Source: Chara braunii (Eukaryota; Streptophyta; Charophyceae; Charales; Characeae). From it: a DNA stretch of 64,000 bases. Below, piece after piece: positions 22,201-33,913 of the stretch. A model generated the notes under the pieces. That model searched no databases. It saw nothing but the letters and a program-made list of their open reading frames with translations, and was not told the origin of the DNA. Location of the stretch: NCBI GenBank assembly GCA_003427395.1, contig BFEA01000227.1, positions 2,659-66,658 on the forward strand, in the 5' to 3' direction. Positions within the stretch are counted from its first letter, which is position 1; every line of letters starts with the position of its first letter. The position numbers and the translations under genes were made by a program.

Positions 22201-23820
22201 CCATTTCTGGACTTCATCGTGTTTCCCGCTAGGGTTCCCAAAGATAGCTCTAGGGAAACCGTCATGCTTCCACTGCCCCTGAATGTCTTTCATAGACAGT
22301 TTCAATGTCTGGGAGGCGCCTTGAGGTCCTTCTTGTTGTCCTGGGCACTAACAAGAAAATATCCTTCGAAGTCATTGTCCGAAAAGTACACCATTCGTGC
22401 CGGCCACCGTTCGAAATTGTACTTCTTGGCCACGTCGCTGCCGAGCAGCGATCGTGCTGCGGCCGCGTTATGCTGCCCACACACTGCATAGCAGTAGTAT
22501 TCTCCCGCCAGCTCGTCCTTCCATTCCTCCGGCTTCATACGCTCTGCCTTGTTCTTGGGAGTTGGTTTTTGCAGCCCCAGCGGTGCGAGCTTCAGGGTTG
22601 GCAACTTATACGATTGTTCTTTGTTTTCAAAAGCCAACCGCATCGCTTCTTTGATCCCTTGGACCAGGACGGGATTCAGGGACCGCTGGTTAAACAGATC
22701 CTCCCACTACTCGAGGTCGACGACCTGAGCCGGGCTAATCTCAAACTCCCGCCTTGTCCTGACGCCGTCTTTTACTCCAGGAAGTACCCGACGTTCACAT
22801 CGATGGCAGGTCGTGGCGAGGAAGGTCCCGACGCAGGCTGCTTCTGTTTCGAAGCTGGTCGTTTGTACTTGTTCCCCCCCGTTCCCTTCCGTTTCTCCCC
22901 CACACTCTTCGGGGCCTTGGTCTTCTGTTTCTTCGATGAGCCGACCAAGTCGTCGTCACAATCTCCCCTTCTTTTTTGTGGAGTGCCCTGCGTTCCCTCT
23001 CCGCCCACGGTCTCATCCTCCGTGCCATGGCCCTCGGCAGTCTCCAAGTCGAGGTCACACCAGACTGCAGCCTTTCCGGGATCCGCTGCAACCTCCTCTC
23101 GACCCGGTGCTGTTTGTCGGACCCCAGGTATAGACAGCACGGACTGGACTCTTCGGCTCAACGGCGAAGAAGTCGGTAACGGTGTTGCCTCATCTTCGCT
23201 GTCGTCGAATTGACTGCGGCTCTCCTGCCTCTGCAGCTGTGTAGCCGCACCGGAACCCAGATCACCCCCTTCGGCGCAGCCCCACTAGATTCACAACCGC
23301 CGCACAACTGCAAGGGCATTGACAGCTCCAGGGCGCGACCGACGTTGCAGGGAACGTCGAGGCCGACGTCCTTCTCCTCCAACAAGTTAAAAAACTCTCG
23401 ACCCAAAACAAATCCCCCCTGCTGCAGGAGGTCATTGTAGAATGGGGTGTTCACAACACCCGCTCCGAACCCCTCGAACAAATCAATATCCAGCAGCGCC
23501 CCCTTCGAATTGCCGACGACGTTGCCCTTCACACTGTAAACATTTTTCATACAGAACCGTTGACGACTGCCTTTCGCGTCCTCCTATTGCAAGACGGCCC
23601 CCAGAAGTCTACGCTGCTTGTTGGCGTCGAAGAAGATGACAGGACCACACGGCTGTTTAACGGGGTTGGAAGCATCCCCACAGCACCAGTCGACGAACCA
23701 TTTCGACCTTGAGTGGTCTGACCACGATTTCGAAGCCGTAGACAACCGTTTTGTGGAATCTTTTTCCGATCCCATCCCGGAGGTCCCGGCAGGCTCCCCC
23801 TCGCCCCTAAATGAAGACAT
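19232..23820 (-). pseudogene. ParB-fold plus DNA methylase-like protein, copy 1
   Basis: The start ATG is at 23820 (MSSFRGEGEPAG), matched in copy 2. Regions in order: conserved N-terminus; Lys-rich linker (KKQKTKAPK) that could be a nuclear signal; a ParB/sulfiredoxin-like segment (RSLNPVLVQGIKEAM, LPTLKLAPLG, YAVCGQHNAAAARSLL); a helical segment; a region resembling beta-class amino-methyltransferases (FVLDLCEP at the motif IV place, GKWVRRKQ...MYILFKG, then VVFLGKP...GRHVVVMEGN at the motif I/II place); an acidic tail (EEESDTESLD) and a Gly-rich stretch. Catalytic DPPY and the FxGxG loop are not preserved, so activity is doubtful. Copy 1 is broken by frameshifts near 23160, 22771, 22303 and 20660, and by stops near 22709, 20809 and 19766. 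Domain calls are my inference. Confidence 0.55.
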
Positions 23821-24002
23821 CGTGTTTGCGGACAACAAGGGAAATGAAGCAAACCACCACGCTGTCAGGCTCGGGAAAACAAGACCAGAAACAGTGAAGA
23901 CATGGTCAAACCACAACGCAGGCGGCAACGAAGCATCGCAAACAAAGTCGGGAAACACATCAATGCGCACGTTGGCCACATCACGTCGTTACCGAACCAA
24001 GA

Positions 24003-25200
24003 AGTTCGAACTACGGCGAACTTTGTAAAGGAAGCCCGTTAACAACCCCCGCCTAGCAACGCGAACAATCTTTGGAAAGGCGACACACGTCATGCGAACA
24101 ATTCGTGAAGTTCGGATGTCGGCGGACTTCGACAGAAACCTTCAGTCATTGGCGGTCCTCGTTCCCGGTCGAATTGCCACAGCTGCGGCAGGGGTTTTCC
24201 ATTTCTGCGTTGCGTGAGGGCTGTTCACGATGCGGATGAAACCACACCACAACGCAGTCCGATGAAACCACACATCAACGCAGGCTCTACCGCAGCGAAA
24301 CCCTCACACACAGACCCTCCATCACTCCAATTTGGAATCGCGGGAACGTGAAGTTCGCGAGGGTCCGAACTTCAAGAGGGTACGAGAGCGAGAGGCAGAG
24401 ACAGAGAGAGAAGCCAGGGAAAACTCGCAGTGCGCAGAGGATGGAGGGCTATTCACGCGGCCGACGGGGCACCAGAAAGACCACAGACAGACCAACGCAC
24501 AACCTAAGGACGCCGGGATCTGAACTTAAGGATGGTGCATTAGAGAGAGACGGTGAAAAAGACACAAGATCCACAATTCGTTGGATGTTAAACTCGACGA
24601 GGATCCATGACGGTGAAAGCAGGAGCCTGGCCAGCATGTTCTGTGCACATATTCGGGCAAACTGAGAAGTCTGGATTCGGGCGAAATAGGGCTGTTCTTG
24701 CAACCGACGGGTGATCAGGAAGACCAGTGCCAGCTGAACGGGCAGAAGAAAACACGAAGTCCGCCGGGATCCGAACTTAAGGAGGCTTCTTGAGAGAGAG
24801 ACATAGAGAAAAACCGGATCCGCACTTAAGGGGCACAAGGTAGACCGCAGTCAGATCAGAGGGGAAGTGGAACGACGAAGTTCGCCGGCATCCGAACTAC
24901 GCAACAGGGAGATAAAGATAGAGAGACAGGATCTGCACTTCCGTGCCATGTGAAATCCACGGCGCAGCACGAAAACCACGGTGACGTTGGAGGCAAGACG
25001 ACAATGCCCAGTCCGCCAGCACCCGTAATTGTTCCGCTCCGCCGTTTCGCAACATGTTAAGTCCTGAAGCGTTTCTCGGACCAGGGCGGACCAGAGAGAT
25101 GCTGCATGAAAGGTGGAATCCTTAAGTCCGCCGGGATCATCACTTCACGAGGGCAGGCAGCTAGAAAGCCGTTCCGTCTTCAGAGGCTAGATGGAAGCGG
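24003..25200. repeat. Cluster of dispersed semi-palindromic motifs
   Basis: At least seven motif copies in this intergenic part of element copy 1: about 24005, 24109, 24350, 24508, 24757, 24876 and 25124. In the GAAGTTCGCC orientation several are followed by a shared purine-rich flank (TTAAGGAGG, then GAGAGAGA). Copy 2 has the corresponding cluster at 54770-55440. No coding region. Confidence 0.75.
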
Positions 25201-25449
25201 GTGTCAGGGAATTGGTCGGAATTGGCACCTAAAGTGCGCGGTGTAGCGTCCACTTGCAACGGCTACCTCCCCACTACTTCCTTTTTACCAATTTCGGCTA
25301 CACACATGCCTCTCACACCTCTTGCTCCCTCACCCTCAAACACGGAGTCTGACCACCCGTCCGGATCCAGTGCCATCAGGGGTTCCCCGGGGACGAGTCT
25401 GTGGACCGAAGCCATACATAGCACTCATTGACGATCCGTATACGTGGAT

Positions 25450-26813
25450 CTATGGTTCCTCGACTGTAGCGCTCTCCGAAAAGACGGACATATAATTCAT
25501 CCTGACCAACACTCCCGGGCGTGCCAAGGAGTTCCCTATACTGTCTCGTATGTCGGACACTTTTTCGTCCACCTCACGCCACAACACAAAGTCTGCGACC
25601 TGGCCCGCTATTACCAAATCTAGCCACCCATCCACATCAGGACGCCCACGCATAGGCACGGACTTGGACCCCTCAATTACCACCTCGTTGCGTGACACGG
25701 GCACAACTGCATCGACGAGTTTCCTACTTTTGACGGAAGTGGCGACACACATCACTCTGGCGAAATCAGACCCGTACATAGTCAACCGCACACAACAGTA
25801 CGACACAGCCTGTGGAGAAATACCGGGGCAAAGGAGTCGGTACTGCTTCAAGAATGAACAATGCTTAGCGCAGTCCACCAACTTTTGTTCCCGCGACCTT
25901 CCCCAAGTTCTTGGCGAAGACTTGATGTAGTGGCAGTCGAGGCGACTGAAATAGTGGCTAATGCAACTTAGTGTTCTGCGCATACGGTTCAGGAACTTGT
26001 GTCCGAGGACAGCGTCAGGCAATGTGATGAGGTCCCCAAACTCTAACATGTTGGCGAACTTGAAATGGCTTGTCCAAGGGCAACGACTCTCCATCGAGGC
26101 CCAATTGCCATCACACCAACCGTCAAGATGCCCCTTTATGCACGGGATGACGGTCATCGTTGAGTCCTCTTCGAAGTCCTCTTTGGTCGCTCCTTGGATC
26201 GAAGTTGTACCGTTGAAATGCCTCACGGATTTCGCACAAGGAGAAAATGGTTATGCTAAGCGCATGTGCGTCTCGGGACTCGTGGTCCGTGGTGTCGAGA
26301 AGATCGACTCCATGATCGGTGGTGTCGAGAAGATCGACTCCATTACGCACCCTACACACCACGCACACATATCAAACGATTTAGGAACTTGTGCTCAAGG
26401 ACACCATCAGGCAGCGCAATGAGGTTCCCGGACTCTAGCATGTTGGCAAACTTGTAATGGCTTGCCCAAGGGCAGGCACTCTCCATCGTCTCCGAATTAC
26501 CCTCGCACCAATCGTCGAGATGCCGGTTCAAGAACGGGCCGGCAGTCATCCACGGGTCCTCTTGGAAGTCCTCTGTGGTTGTTCCGTCGATCGAAACATG
26601 ATCGTCGCAATGCCGCACCGATTTCACATAAGGAGGAAACGGTTCAGCTAAACGCATGTGCGTCTCGGGACGCATGCCCCTGCTTGTCGACGGGCTCGAC
26701 GACATTATGCACCCTACACACCGCACACACATATTAAACGACACATACGGACATGTAGACACTCGTAAACGGAGTTGGCACGCGATAACTCCCGTGGCGA
26801 CGACAACACCCAC
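25450..26813 (-). pseudogene. Element gene A, unknown family, copy 1
   Basis: A conserved protein of roughly 380 residues by comparison with copy 2. N-terminal landmarks are RVSTC, then ETHMRLAEPFPP, then SVRH. The middle has PWxSHFKFANMLEFGDL and GHKFLNR. The C-terminal part has GRPDVDGWLDLVIAGQ, VSDIRDSIGNSLARPG and a VRMNYMSVFSE block. No known domain recognised. Copy 1 contains an internal tandem duplication of the N-terminal half (25988-26379 and 26380-26740), a frame change between the halves, and an in-frame stop in the inner half. A related fragment lies at 6329-6667, so the gene is a long-lived part of this element family. Confidence 0.55.
25988..26740. repeat. 391-base tandem duplication inside gene A
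   Basis: 25988-26379 and 26380-26740 are diverged direct copies. Both run from TTxAGGAACTTGTG through CTAGCATGTTGGC or CTAACATGTTGGC to the CACACATAT(C/T)AAACGA end. Copy 2 of the element has a single unit here, so the duplication is specific to copy 1. A shorter 24-base duplication (GGTGTCGAGAAGATCGACTC) lies at about 26291-26341. Confidence 0.75.
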
Positions 26814-26920
26814 TCGTCACATTCTGAACTAAATATTCACAAGCTTTCTAAATGCGTCCAAGTAGTATACAAGCACACGGGCTTGCAGCTCCGCCCGATG
26901 TGTGAGTGTGACTGCCTTTT

Positions 26921-27159
26921 TTCCCCTTGATCAGACGACATTTTCCCCCCTCCTAACTCGCACTGAGGCTGTATGCATTTGTGAGCAGAATTATTTATGA
27001 CACGTTTAACATCGGGATTCCTGAATACCTAACAAATGATGGCTGTAGAATATGTTGTCGTTGTAGTCAAATTGTTCGGAGTCAAGGCTGAACAAATTGT
27101 TCGAGGTTAGATGGGAATCCGGGTCTGATCCAGGGCCACAAGGAAGACAACAGTCAGTC
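26921..27159. other. No gene seen
   Basis: Short stretch after the homology to copy 2 fades. No right terminus of the element, inverted repeat or gag/pol continuation was identified. Confidence 0.45.
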
Positions 27160-27440
27160 CAAAGGGCGTGTGGAAACGTGAAGTTCGTCGAGATCCGAAC
27201 TCAAGGGTGGTGCGAGAGAGTCATTGAGAGAGAGACGGGTTCAGCACTGCGAGTTTGGTGAAATCCACTGCGCCGGAGGAGAACCGTGATGTCCTTAGAG
27301 GCTAGACAAAAATTTGAAGTCCGCCGGCATCCGAACTTGCTCAGCTGTCCGGTCTCGCGATGTGTCACTTTCTGGGGGCGGACACAACTCACATTTGGTG
27401 GGCGGCCTCGAAGAACCAGCACGGGGTGCAAGAAAGACAA
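27160..27440. repeat. Displaced D-segment fragment with two motif copies
   Basis: Matches 35440-35770, including GAGAACC, GACGTCCTT, GGCGGCCTCGAAGAACCAGC and two semi-palindromic motifs (about 27180 and 27315). Because the same sequence resumes at 35.4 kb, the intervening 27.4-35.4 kb is probably inserted or rearranged DNA relative to copy 2, where the D segment follows the element directly. Confidence 0.6.
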
Positions 27441-28599
27441 CAGTCAGAACCCGGTGTCGTAGCGCGCGGCCTGGACTCGGTCACGAGCGTCGAACCTGCA
27501 CGGCCGTGTCACGCAGGAGCGTTTTTGCGGTCGAACGTAGGTACCACTCCAGCCGTGCGCGCCAGTCATACACCTCGAGGGGTCAAGCGACAGGTCTCGA
27601 CCTCCGCGAGAGACAACTTGCCTCTACCTGAGGTGCTGTCACCAACCTTAGGTAGGCGTATCCCTTCTGAGCTACTGACCCACGTACGAAGGCTTTTACT
27701 TGCAATCGCAGAGGTAGGCCAACCGAGGGCGTTTTCTCGATCGCAGTAGCATAGGTATACACGTTGTAGAACACCTAAGACTGACCCGTGTAAATGTCTG
27801 AGACCGGGGCCTTGGATCTCCCGAACTGGCTTTAGGACTCAAGTCGACTTAAGTGACGAACTGTCGCGCTTACACTGAACAGACCAATAACTCTTTTGGA
27901 CGAGGATGATGAATCATACTCATAGGCGAATGATAAATGTGATAGTGGTAAGTGAGTGGTAATAAGGCGATGTGCTATGTGATACTCAATTGTAAGTAAC
28001 CCTTCAGTGGGTTGTGGACTAGCACGACGCTTCATATGAGAGAGTCATTCTGAATTAACTATGTATATTACAAATAAGCTCAAGGCTAAAGTTAAGGCAA
28101 GGAGATGTCTTTACATTTACACGTACACAATCAGAAAATTCACAGAGACAAGCATATGTTTCTTAACCTTCCAAATCATTTATCAAAACCAAACACAGAC
28201 TCATGACCTTTTTCAAGACTGTCAAGCGCAAGAATCTCTTGGCCTTTCGAGAATCCTAATCCAGTCAACATAAGAGAAATCTTTAAGGATACCCAAACCA
28301 AACGTTCAAAGCAACATGTCGATGAGGTGTTTGGGGTTAAAGCCTAGAATGAGAACAAGAATGAGTTTGTTAGAACAAGTTGCAAGGAACTGTTCTTTAC
28401 GGTTGTTTACTGACCTACTGTCAGATTGGGGCCTTGAGTACACTCTTTGTGAGTCGTTCAGGAAACGTTTTATCTATTAAAATAATCTATTAAGAAAAGG
28501 CGAGCAGCTAGTCCTAAGCCAATGTCACATTTGAACAGACACTCAGACCCTAGATCCAACTACCCTTCACAATGAATAAGGAAAAACATGTCAACGATC
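27441..28599. other. No gene seen
   Basis: No supported coding region, RNA or strong repeat. Small frames at 27360-27749 have no recognisable content and lack a second copy. Confidence 0.5.
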
Positions 28600-29260
28600 G
28601 CACGAGAAACAACTGGACGGACACTCCTTGGCCTTCTATCCAGTCGCTTGACAATACTAAACATGAAGTGATTGGACGGGCACTCCTTGGCCCACTTGAC
28701 AATACTAAACATGAAGTGATTGGACGGACACTCCTTGGCCCTCTATCCAATCACCCCTCTCAATGAACAAGAACAAACATGTTAACGAACAAACAATAAG
28801 CAACTGGACGGACACTCCTTGGCCCACTATCCAGTCACTTGACAGTACTATACATATTATAAGAAATGGACGGGCACTCCTTGACCCTCTATCCAGTTGC
28901 GTAACAGCACGGTACATGAAGTGATCGGACGGGCACTCCTTGGCCCTCTATCCAATCACTTAACAGCACAATACGTGAGGTGGTCGGACGGGCACTCCTT
29001 GGCCCTCTATCCAATCACCTCTCACAAGAACACGAACGAACATGAGAATCGACTAACCAAGAAGCCACTGGACGGGCACTCCTTGGCCCTCTATCCAGCC
29101 GCTTTAACAAAACAATACAAGAACAAACCAGAGCGACTGAGGAGGCACTTCTTGGCCTGCCACCCAATCACTTGAGCAAAACAATACAAGAACCAACAAG
29201 AGCAACTGAGGAGGCACTCCATGGCCTACCACCCAGTTACTTGAACGGAACTATGTTACT
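28600..29260. repeat. Minisatellite of conserved hairpins
   Basis: About ten to eleven units of roughly 60 bases, each with GGACGGGCACTCCTTGGCCC then TCTATCCA. The flanking bases pair across the unit: ACTGGA with TCCAGT in some units, GTGATTGGA with TCCAATCAC in another. GGGC and GCCC form an inner stem around ACTCCTT. Spacers contain AACAAGAACAAACATG-like A-rich sequence. Frames reading through repeat the block and are not genes. Confidence 0.85.
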
Positions 29261-31716
29261 GAACACAGAGGGTTGGGATGCAAGAGATCAATGAGATATA
29301 CACACATAAACGAAATCACAATGAAAAGTGCATTTTTCTAGCCATTTAATCATGCATCCAAAATAATCATAGGCTTATGACTTTTCAAAATATCATGAAA
29401 AACATGCAAGAGGCTCGTGGCCATTCCAATAATCCTAGTCTTTTTCCGCATCAAAACCAATGGGTAGACAACTCAAACCGTTTGTATAAGAGAAAAACGC
29501 ATCGTCGAAGTGCCTGGGTCTAAGCCCACATGAGCAAAGTATTATCAAAAATGATTTTGACAATAGTCAGCGCAGGGAAGGTCGTTTACTGACATGCAAA
29601 TACAACAAAGCACATCACACCACTCTAACACGTCAACCCTCTTTTCATTTTCACACATCTTACCCACAATTTACAAAACCTCACGCAACCAGACATTCCA
29701 TTTTCAACTAGTCATTCAGTCTGACCTGACCTTAGCCATTGAGGACTCCTTTTGACTAACTCGGACCTTTCAGACGATGACTCAAAATAGAAATGCCGTT
29801 TTCGTGCGGGGTTGATGCAAAGTGTGGGATCAGGGTGAGTGAGGGGTAAGTAGGTAACCTACTTGCTATCATAAGATAGCAGTTTGCAATCTCGTATGGA
29901 CTTCTGACGAGTTCCTCTGGAATAATCTCTCAATCGTGATGTCTGAAAGCCCCCTCAAGTCTGGACGTATTGTAAGAAGAAGTCGCAACCGCAGTTACAA
30001 TAGTTGAATCACCTGAAGTCCTTGATGAGGCTCAACCCACGTTCTCTCTTTTCTACCTCACTTCTTCCTTCAAATTAACCCCGCCTCCTCTCATACTTCT
30101 CGCACCGTCCCCCTCTTCCAATCAATGCCTCAACATTCTCTTATTGTACCTTGGCACCATGAGCCCCTATACAATTGTTTCTCAATTGAGATGACTGCGG
30201 GCACCTTCAAAACTTGGCGTGCCCTGAAATGAAGTCATGGCCTCAGCAGCCGAAGTACTTGAAGTCCTTTATGATGGTCAACTCTCTTCCTTTCTTCTTC
30301 TTCCCTCTTATCCTCCATTCAACTCCTCCTCCTCTCACACTTCATGCAGTCACCTTCCTTGTCAATACCCCAACACTCTCACATTACATCCTAGCTCCCT
30401 TATGCCAATCACCGGATGCCCTGGTCACACCTCTGCCAATGAACGGTCCCTCAATCAAGTGTCCACCAGTATTTTGTTACCCGTTGTTGTATGCTGGTAA
30501 TCAATCAAATCAACACTAATACTCTTGTTTTGTCAACCTGTCTTGCTGTTGTCCCGATCAACCGAGTCCGCTGCTGTGTACACTTAGAAATGATTTGTTG
30601 TAGAGACAACAACCTGAGGCTGAAGCAGCAACAATCAGGCATCCAAGTAGCAGCATCCATCAGCCACAATGGTCCTTCAGCAAATTCAGAGTCTGCAGCA
30701 TTGCGAGCAGTATCAACAGCGGCGGCACAAGTTGCAGCCACCAGCAGCTGTGGCTAGAAGTTACAGCAGCATCTGCCTGTAGCGGTATGCTGGCAAAATA
30801 ACAGTGATCAGCAATAATTTTTGCAGCCATCCACAGCCTCCTCTAGCGCTTCCTTCTCTGCGCGATATCCTGGCCAGGACCATGTCTAAATAGAAAAAGG
30901 TGACGACTTCCAAAACCACAGACTGAGAGGTTTGTTGTTTTCTGAGTCTTGGTGCTGGTATACCTGTTTTCCTACGATGCGCGTTTTCCTGTCACTCGCA
31001 AGTCACCCTCTTCCTTGCGTCACTCACGAGTCACTTGCACGCCTGTCTCCTGATACTACATGAGCCCCTACCCTTTTCCACATGCGCGCACCCGTTGTTT
31101 CTCCTCGTGCTACTCAACCGCGATTACAAAGAGAAACGCCTCCAACTCACTAGGCGATCACAACATAAGCCTAGATTACATCAAGAAGGACGATGCTGCA
31201 ATGAACACGAGTCAGGGCGAGTACCACAAAGATGAGTACGATCACCGGTGCACGTGACTACAACCTTGAGGAAGAACAAAAGCAACTACGAGGGAGACGT
31301 ATATGACTGCAATCATGAGTTCGGCTCATGCTTTACTGAATGTGAAAAAAGAGAATGAAACTTTGGCTTGAATATGGAAAGATGCACTGCCTTAATGCCC
31401 GGTGAACGCCGTTTTTCCTTCCTCGTCCGCTCACTCGTAGTTTCCTTTTCTCTTACTCTTCCCTCTCTCTTTCATACCTGCACTTCTCCACCATCGCACG
31501 TCCTCATCTCCTAGCTGTCGCGCGTGCTCTGCCTGCTCGCTTCCCTCATCGTTGTCCGCTAGTGTGTCTCTTCTTCCTTGGGTGTCGCTCAGCCCCATCA
31601 TCACCGCGCGCTCCTCCAACACCATCGCCCTCACTCCGTTCCTTTCCCGTCGTTTTCCTCCCTCTTCTTCTACTTCGCACGTGCACAGTAAAGCAGTTTT
31701 ACCGTTTTTTAGTGGT
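29261..31716. other. No gene seen; one diverged direct repeat
   Basis: No supported coding region. About 30013-30163 and 30259-30400 appear to be diverged copies of each other (TGAAGTCCTT, pyrimidine-rich body, TCAATxCC...AACA block), offset about 247 bases. A GCAGCA-rich patch lies at 30620-30780. Confidence 0.45.
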
Positions 31717-31789
31717 AGGTGCTTTCAATTTCGCTCAGCCTATCGCTGGATTACCACGAGCCCAACCGCGGGGTTTGTCACACACGCAC

Positions 31790-31832
<43 letters not shown>

Positions 31833-32160
31833 CACACACACACACTCACACATAGATTCATTCGATTTTGCTTATCCTATTGATGTAAGTAGCTCGAAAT
31901 CCGCTGCGCGATTCTCACGCGCGCACACACACACGTGTAGTAGTGTATATTTCCATGTTCTAGGCGTAGATTCATTCGATTTTGCTTATCCTATCGGCCT
32001 CGCGATTGGGTACACACTCACACACACACACACACACATACACATACTAACTCACGCACATTCGCACGCACACACACACACATATAAGTGTGGCAGTGTA
32101 CATCTCCATGTTCTAGGGATACATTCATTCGATTTTGCTTATCCTATCGGATGGAAGTAG
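31717..32160. repeat. Tandem repeat with embedded CA microsatellites
   Basis: ATTCATTCGATTTTGCTTAT followed by CCTAT recurs at about 31855, 31970 and 32120, with a diverged copy at 31720. Units of 110-150 bases are separated by (CA)n tracts at 31790-31852, 31925-31935 and 32015-32085. Confidence 0.8.
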
Positions 32161-33136
32161 CGGGAGGTCCGCAGCGGGGTGGAGTACTTACCTGTCCTCT
32201 CTCCGTCATCGTCGTCGTCGTCGTCGTTCCGCAAGCAACGCGGTTCGACACTAAGTGCAACATACCGTGATCAGGCCATGGGCCACACGGCAGGCACAGG
32301 CGCGCACTCCTGCAAGTCGGCCGGATGACAGGCCAACCACACGACTTCTTCGGCGGAGCGAACAAGCATCCCACTAGCTCTGCCTTCGCAGATGGTAAGC
32401 GGCCTAAGCAGGGCCGGGGCCATCGCCACCATCGGGCCAGGTAAGTTTCTCCTCCTCCTCCCTCTTCTTCTCCTTCTTCTTCTTCTTCTTCACCACTTCT
32501 ACTACCACTACTACTACTACTACTACTAGTACTACTACTGCTACTACTACTACTACTACTATGATTACTACTACTACTACTACTACTACTATCTGCGCAC
32601 GCCGCCTATCTCCACCTCTGCACGCGCTCGGCTCATGTACGTGTCTCTCCCCCTTTCTTCCCCATCGCCTTCCTTCTTCTTCTTCTTCTTCTTCTTCTTC
32701 TTCTTCTTCTCCATGTGTTCTCCTCTACCGCGTGCTCACCTTCCTCCTGGTCCGCGCGTCGTTGCTTTCGTCTGCTGCGCACCGCTCATCTCCACCTCCC
32801 TCTGCACGCATATCCTCCATCTCTGCCATCGTTCTCCCCCCCCCCCGCTTCGATTCGTCCTCTCGCCGGCGTCGTCGCGCACGGATCCGCGGCTTCGCTC
32901 GTACATCCTCCACCGTGCCTCCCTGCGCCAAGGTCAGCCCAGCCTGATCGATGTCGGGTCGTGGGTAGATCCCACGCAGCTCCCCTGAAGCTTTTCCCGT
33001 TTGAAATGAATCTGCCTCGAGTTTCGGGCAGATTCAAAGTCGAACGTAAGGCGAAGTAAGAAAAGAAGGACGACGGAAAATCTAAAAGAAAAGGAAAAAT
33101 TAAAAGAGAAAACAAAATAAAATCTAACACTACGTA
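32161..33136. repeat. Trinucleotide microsatellites, no gene
   Basis: (CGT)n at 32205-32228, (CTA)n at about 32500-32595, (TTC)n at 32675-32712 and a C run at 32836-32848. The serine- or threonine-rich frames across them are microsatellite read-through. Confidence 0.75.
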
Positions 33137-33913
33137 GTGGAACCAGCACTTTTCGGTTGGAAACCTAACTCCCTCAAACAAGTGGTGCCTGTCTGTCAGT
33201 ACAGATCAAAGGTGGGAGTTCTTGTTCAGCAGGATGGGGTAAAGAAAAAAACTCTCGATACAGTCTTAAGGAGACTTGGTCAGCTCCAAGTATCACCGGT
33301 ATTGTCTGGATCAGTGGAGGAAGCATATCTATTAACACTCTGGCAAGCATTAAAATCCATGCCGTCACAGAGACAGGCAGTACTACAGTGGCTGCAATCT
33401 CTTCAGATTACTCCAACGGCCTCTTGGTTGAATAGCAAGGGTATGGACATCCCTGCCACTTGTGAACGTTGTAAGTGGGGATGGGAAACAACCATGCATC
33501 TGTGGCTGTCTTGCCCTATGTCGATGAGAATCTGGGAGTGGTGGAAGGAATTTTGGAAGAGGTTAAGTCAGGAATTTATCTGGAGTGACGAGTTCATATT
33601 ATTCAGTAAACTTCAGACTAAAGGCAGCTTTGGGGCTGGGGTTAACTATGTGGCCTTGTGCTGTAGAGGGATTGTGATGGAGGCTCTGTGGGCCGAGAGG
33701 AACGCTCGGGTCTTCCAGCAAGAGGAAATAAACCTTCACCAGACAAAGAACAGGATTAAGGAGGCCCTCAGATTGGCTGTCCTGGCGGACTGGAGAAGGA
33801 AGAGTCGTTATTGGTTTTTGAAGACATGGTCCATGACGAATTGTGCAAAAGTCTCATCAGATGGGAAAATAGAATTTCCTACTTGGTTGACTGAGTCGGT
33901 TGTAGCAGGATGA
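33137..33913 (+). pseudogene. LINE ORF2 C-terminus, zf-RVT zinc-binding domain
   Basis: 258 residues open at a GTG with no upstream ATG. Residues 109-126 match the reverse-transcriptase zinc-binding (zf-RVT) domain: CERC, then ETTMHLWLSC, giving Cys109, Cys112, His121 and Cys126, followed by a Trp-rich helix (RIWEWWKEFW). This domain closes ORF2 of plant L1/RTE-like LINEs and domesticated relatives. A basic segment and a conserved WRRKSRYWFLK block follow. The stop at 33911-33913 is followed by an ordinary 3' UTR, so the C-terminus is natural and only the 5' part is missing. Confidence 0.8.

Larger units (their letters stand above)
14864..26920 (-). mobile_element. Large element copy 1 (ParB/methylase-like plus Ulp1)
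   Basis: About 12 kb matching 43825-56800 in the same orientation and gene order. The left end AACATGTTATTCC interrupts the gag frame. The end contains a short inverted repeat AGGACA/TGTCCT (14884-14903). Genes all read on the minus strand: gene A (25.5-26.8 kb), the ParB/methylase-like gene (19.2-23.8 kb), acidic coding sequence (18.3-19.2 kb), small conserved frames and a Ulp1-like protease (16.4-17.2 kb). Homology to copy 2 fades near 26920. The right end, any terminal inverted repeat and a transposase were not identified, so the transposition class is unknown. Confidence 0.7.

Noticed and set aside
19331-23213. Plus-strand frames opposite the ParB/methylase-like gene
   Set aside because: Shadows of the minus-strand gene: low-complexity translations with no family resemblance, while the minus strand carries recognisable motifs in both copies.
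29120-29220. CTGAGGAGG in the minisatellite as a hammerhead ribozyme core
   Set aside because: The required CTGATGA and GAAA core elements are absent.
28600-29260. Regular repeats resembling a CRISPR array
   Set aside because: Spacers are repetitive and variable in length, repeats drift, there are no cas genes, and the DNA is eukaryotic.
31562-32160. His/Thr-rich frames around (CA)n, and similar at 39.2-39.6 and 60.1-60.5 kb
   Set aside because: Pure microsatellite read-through.
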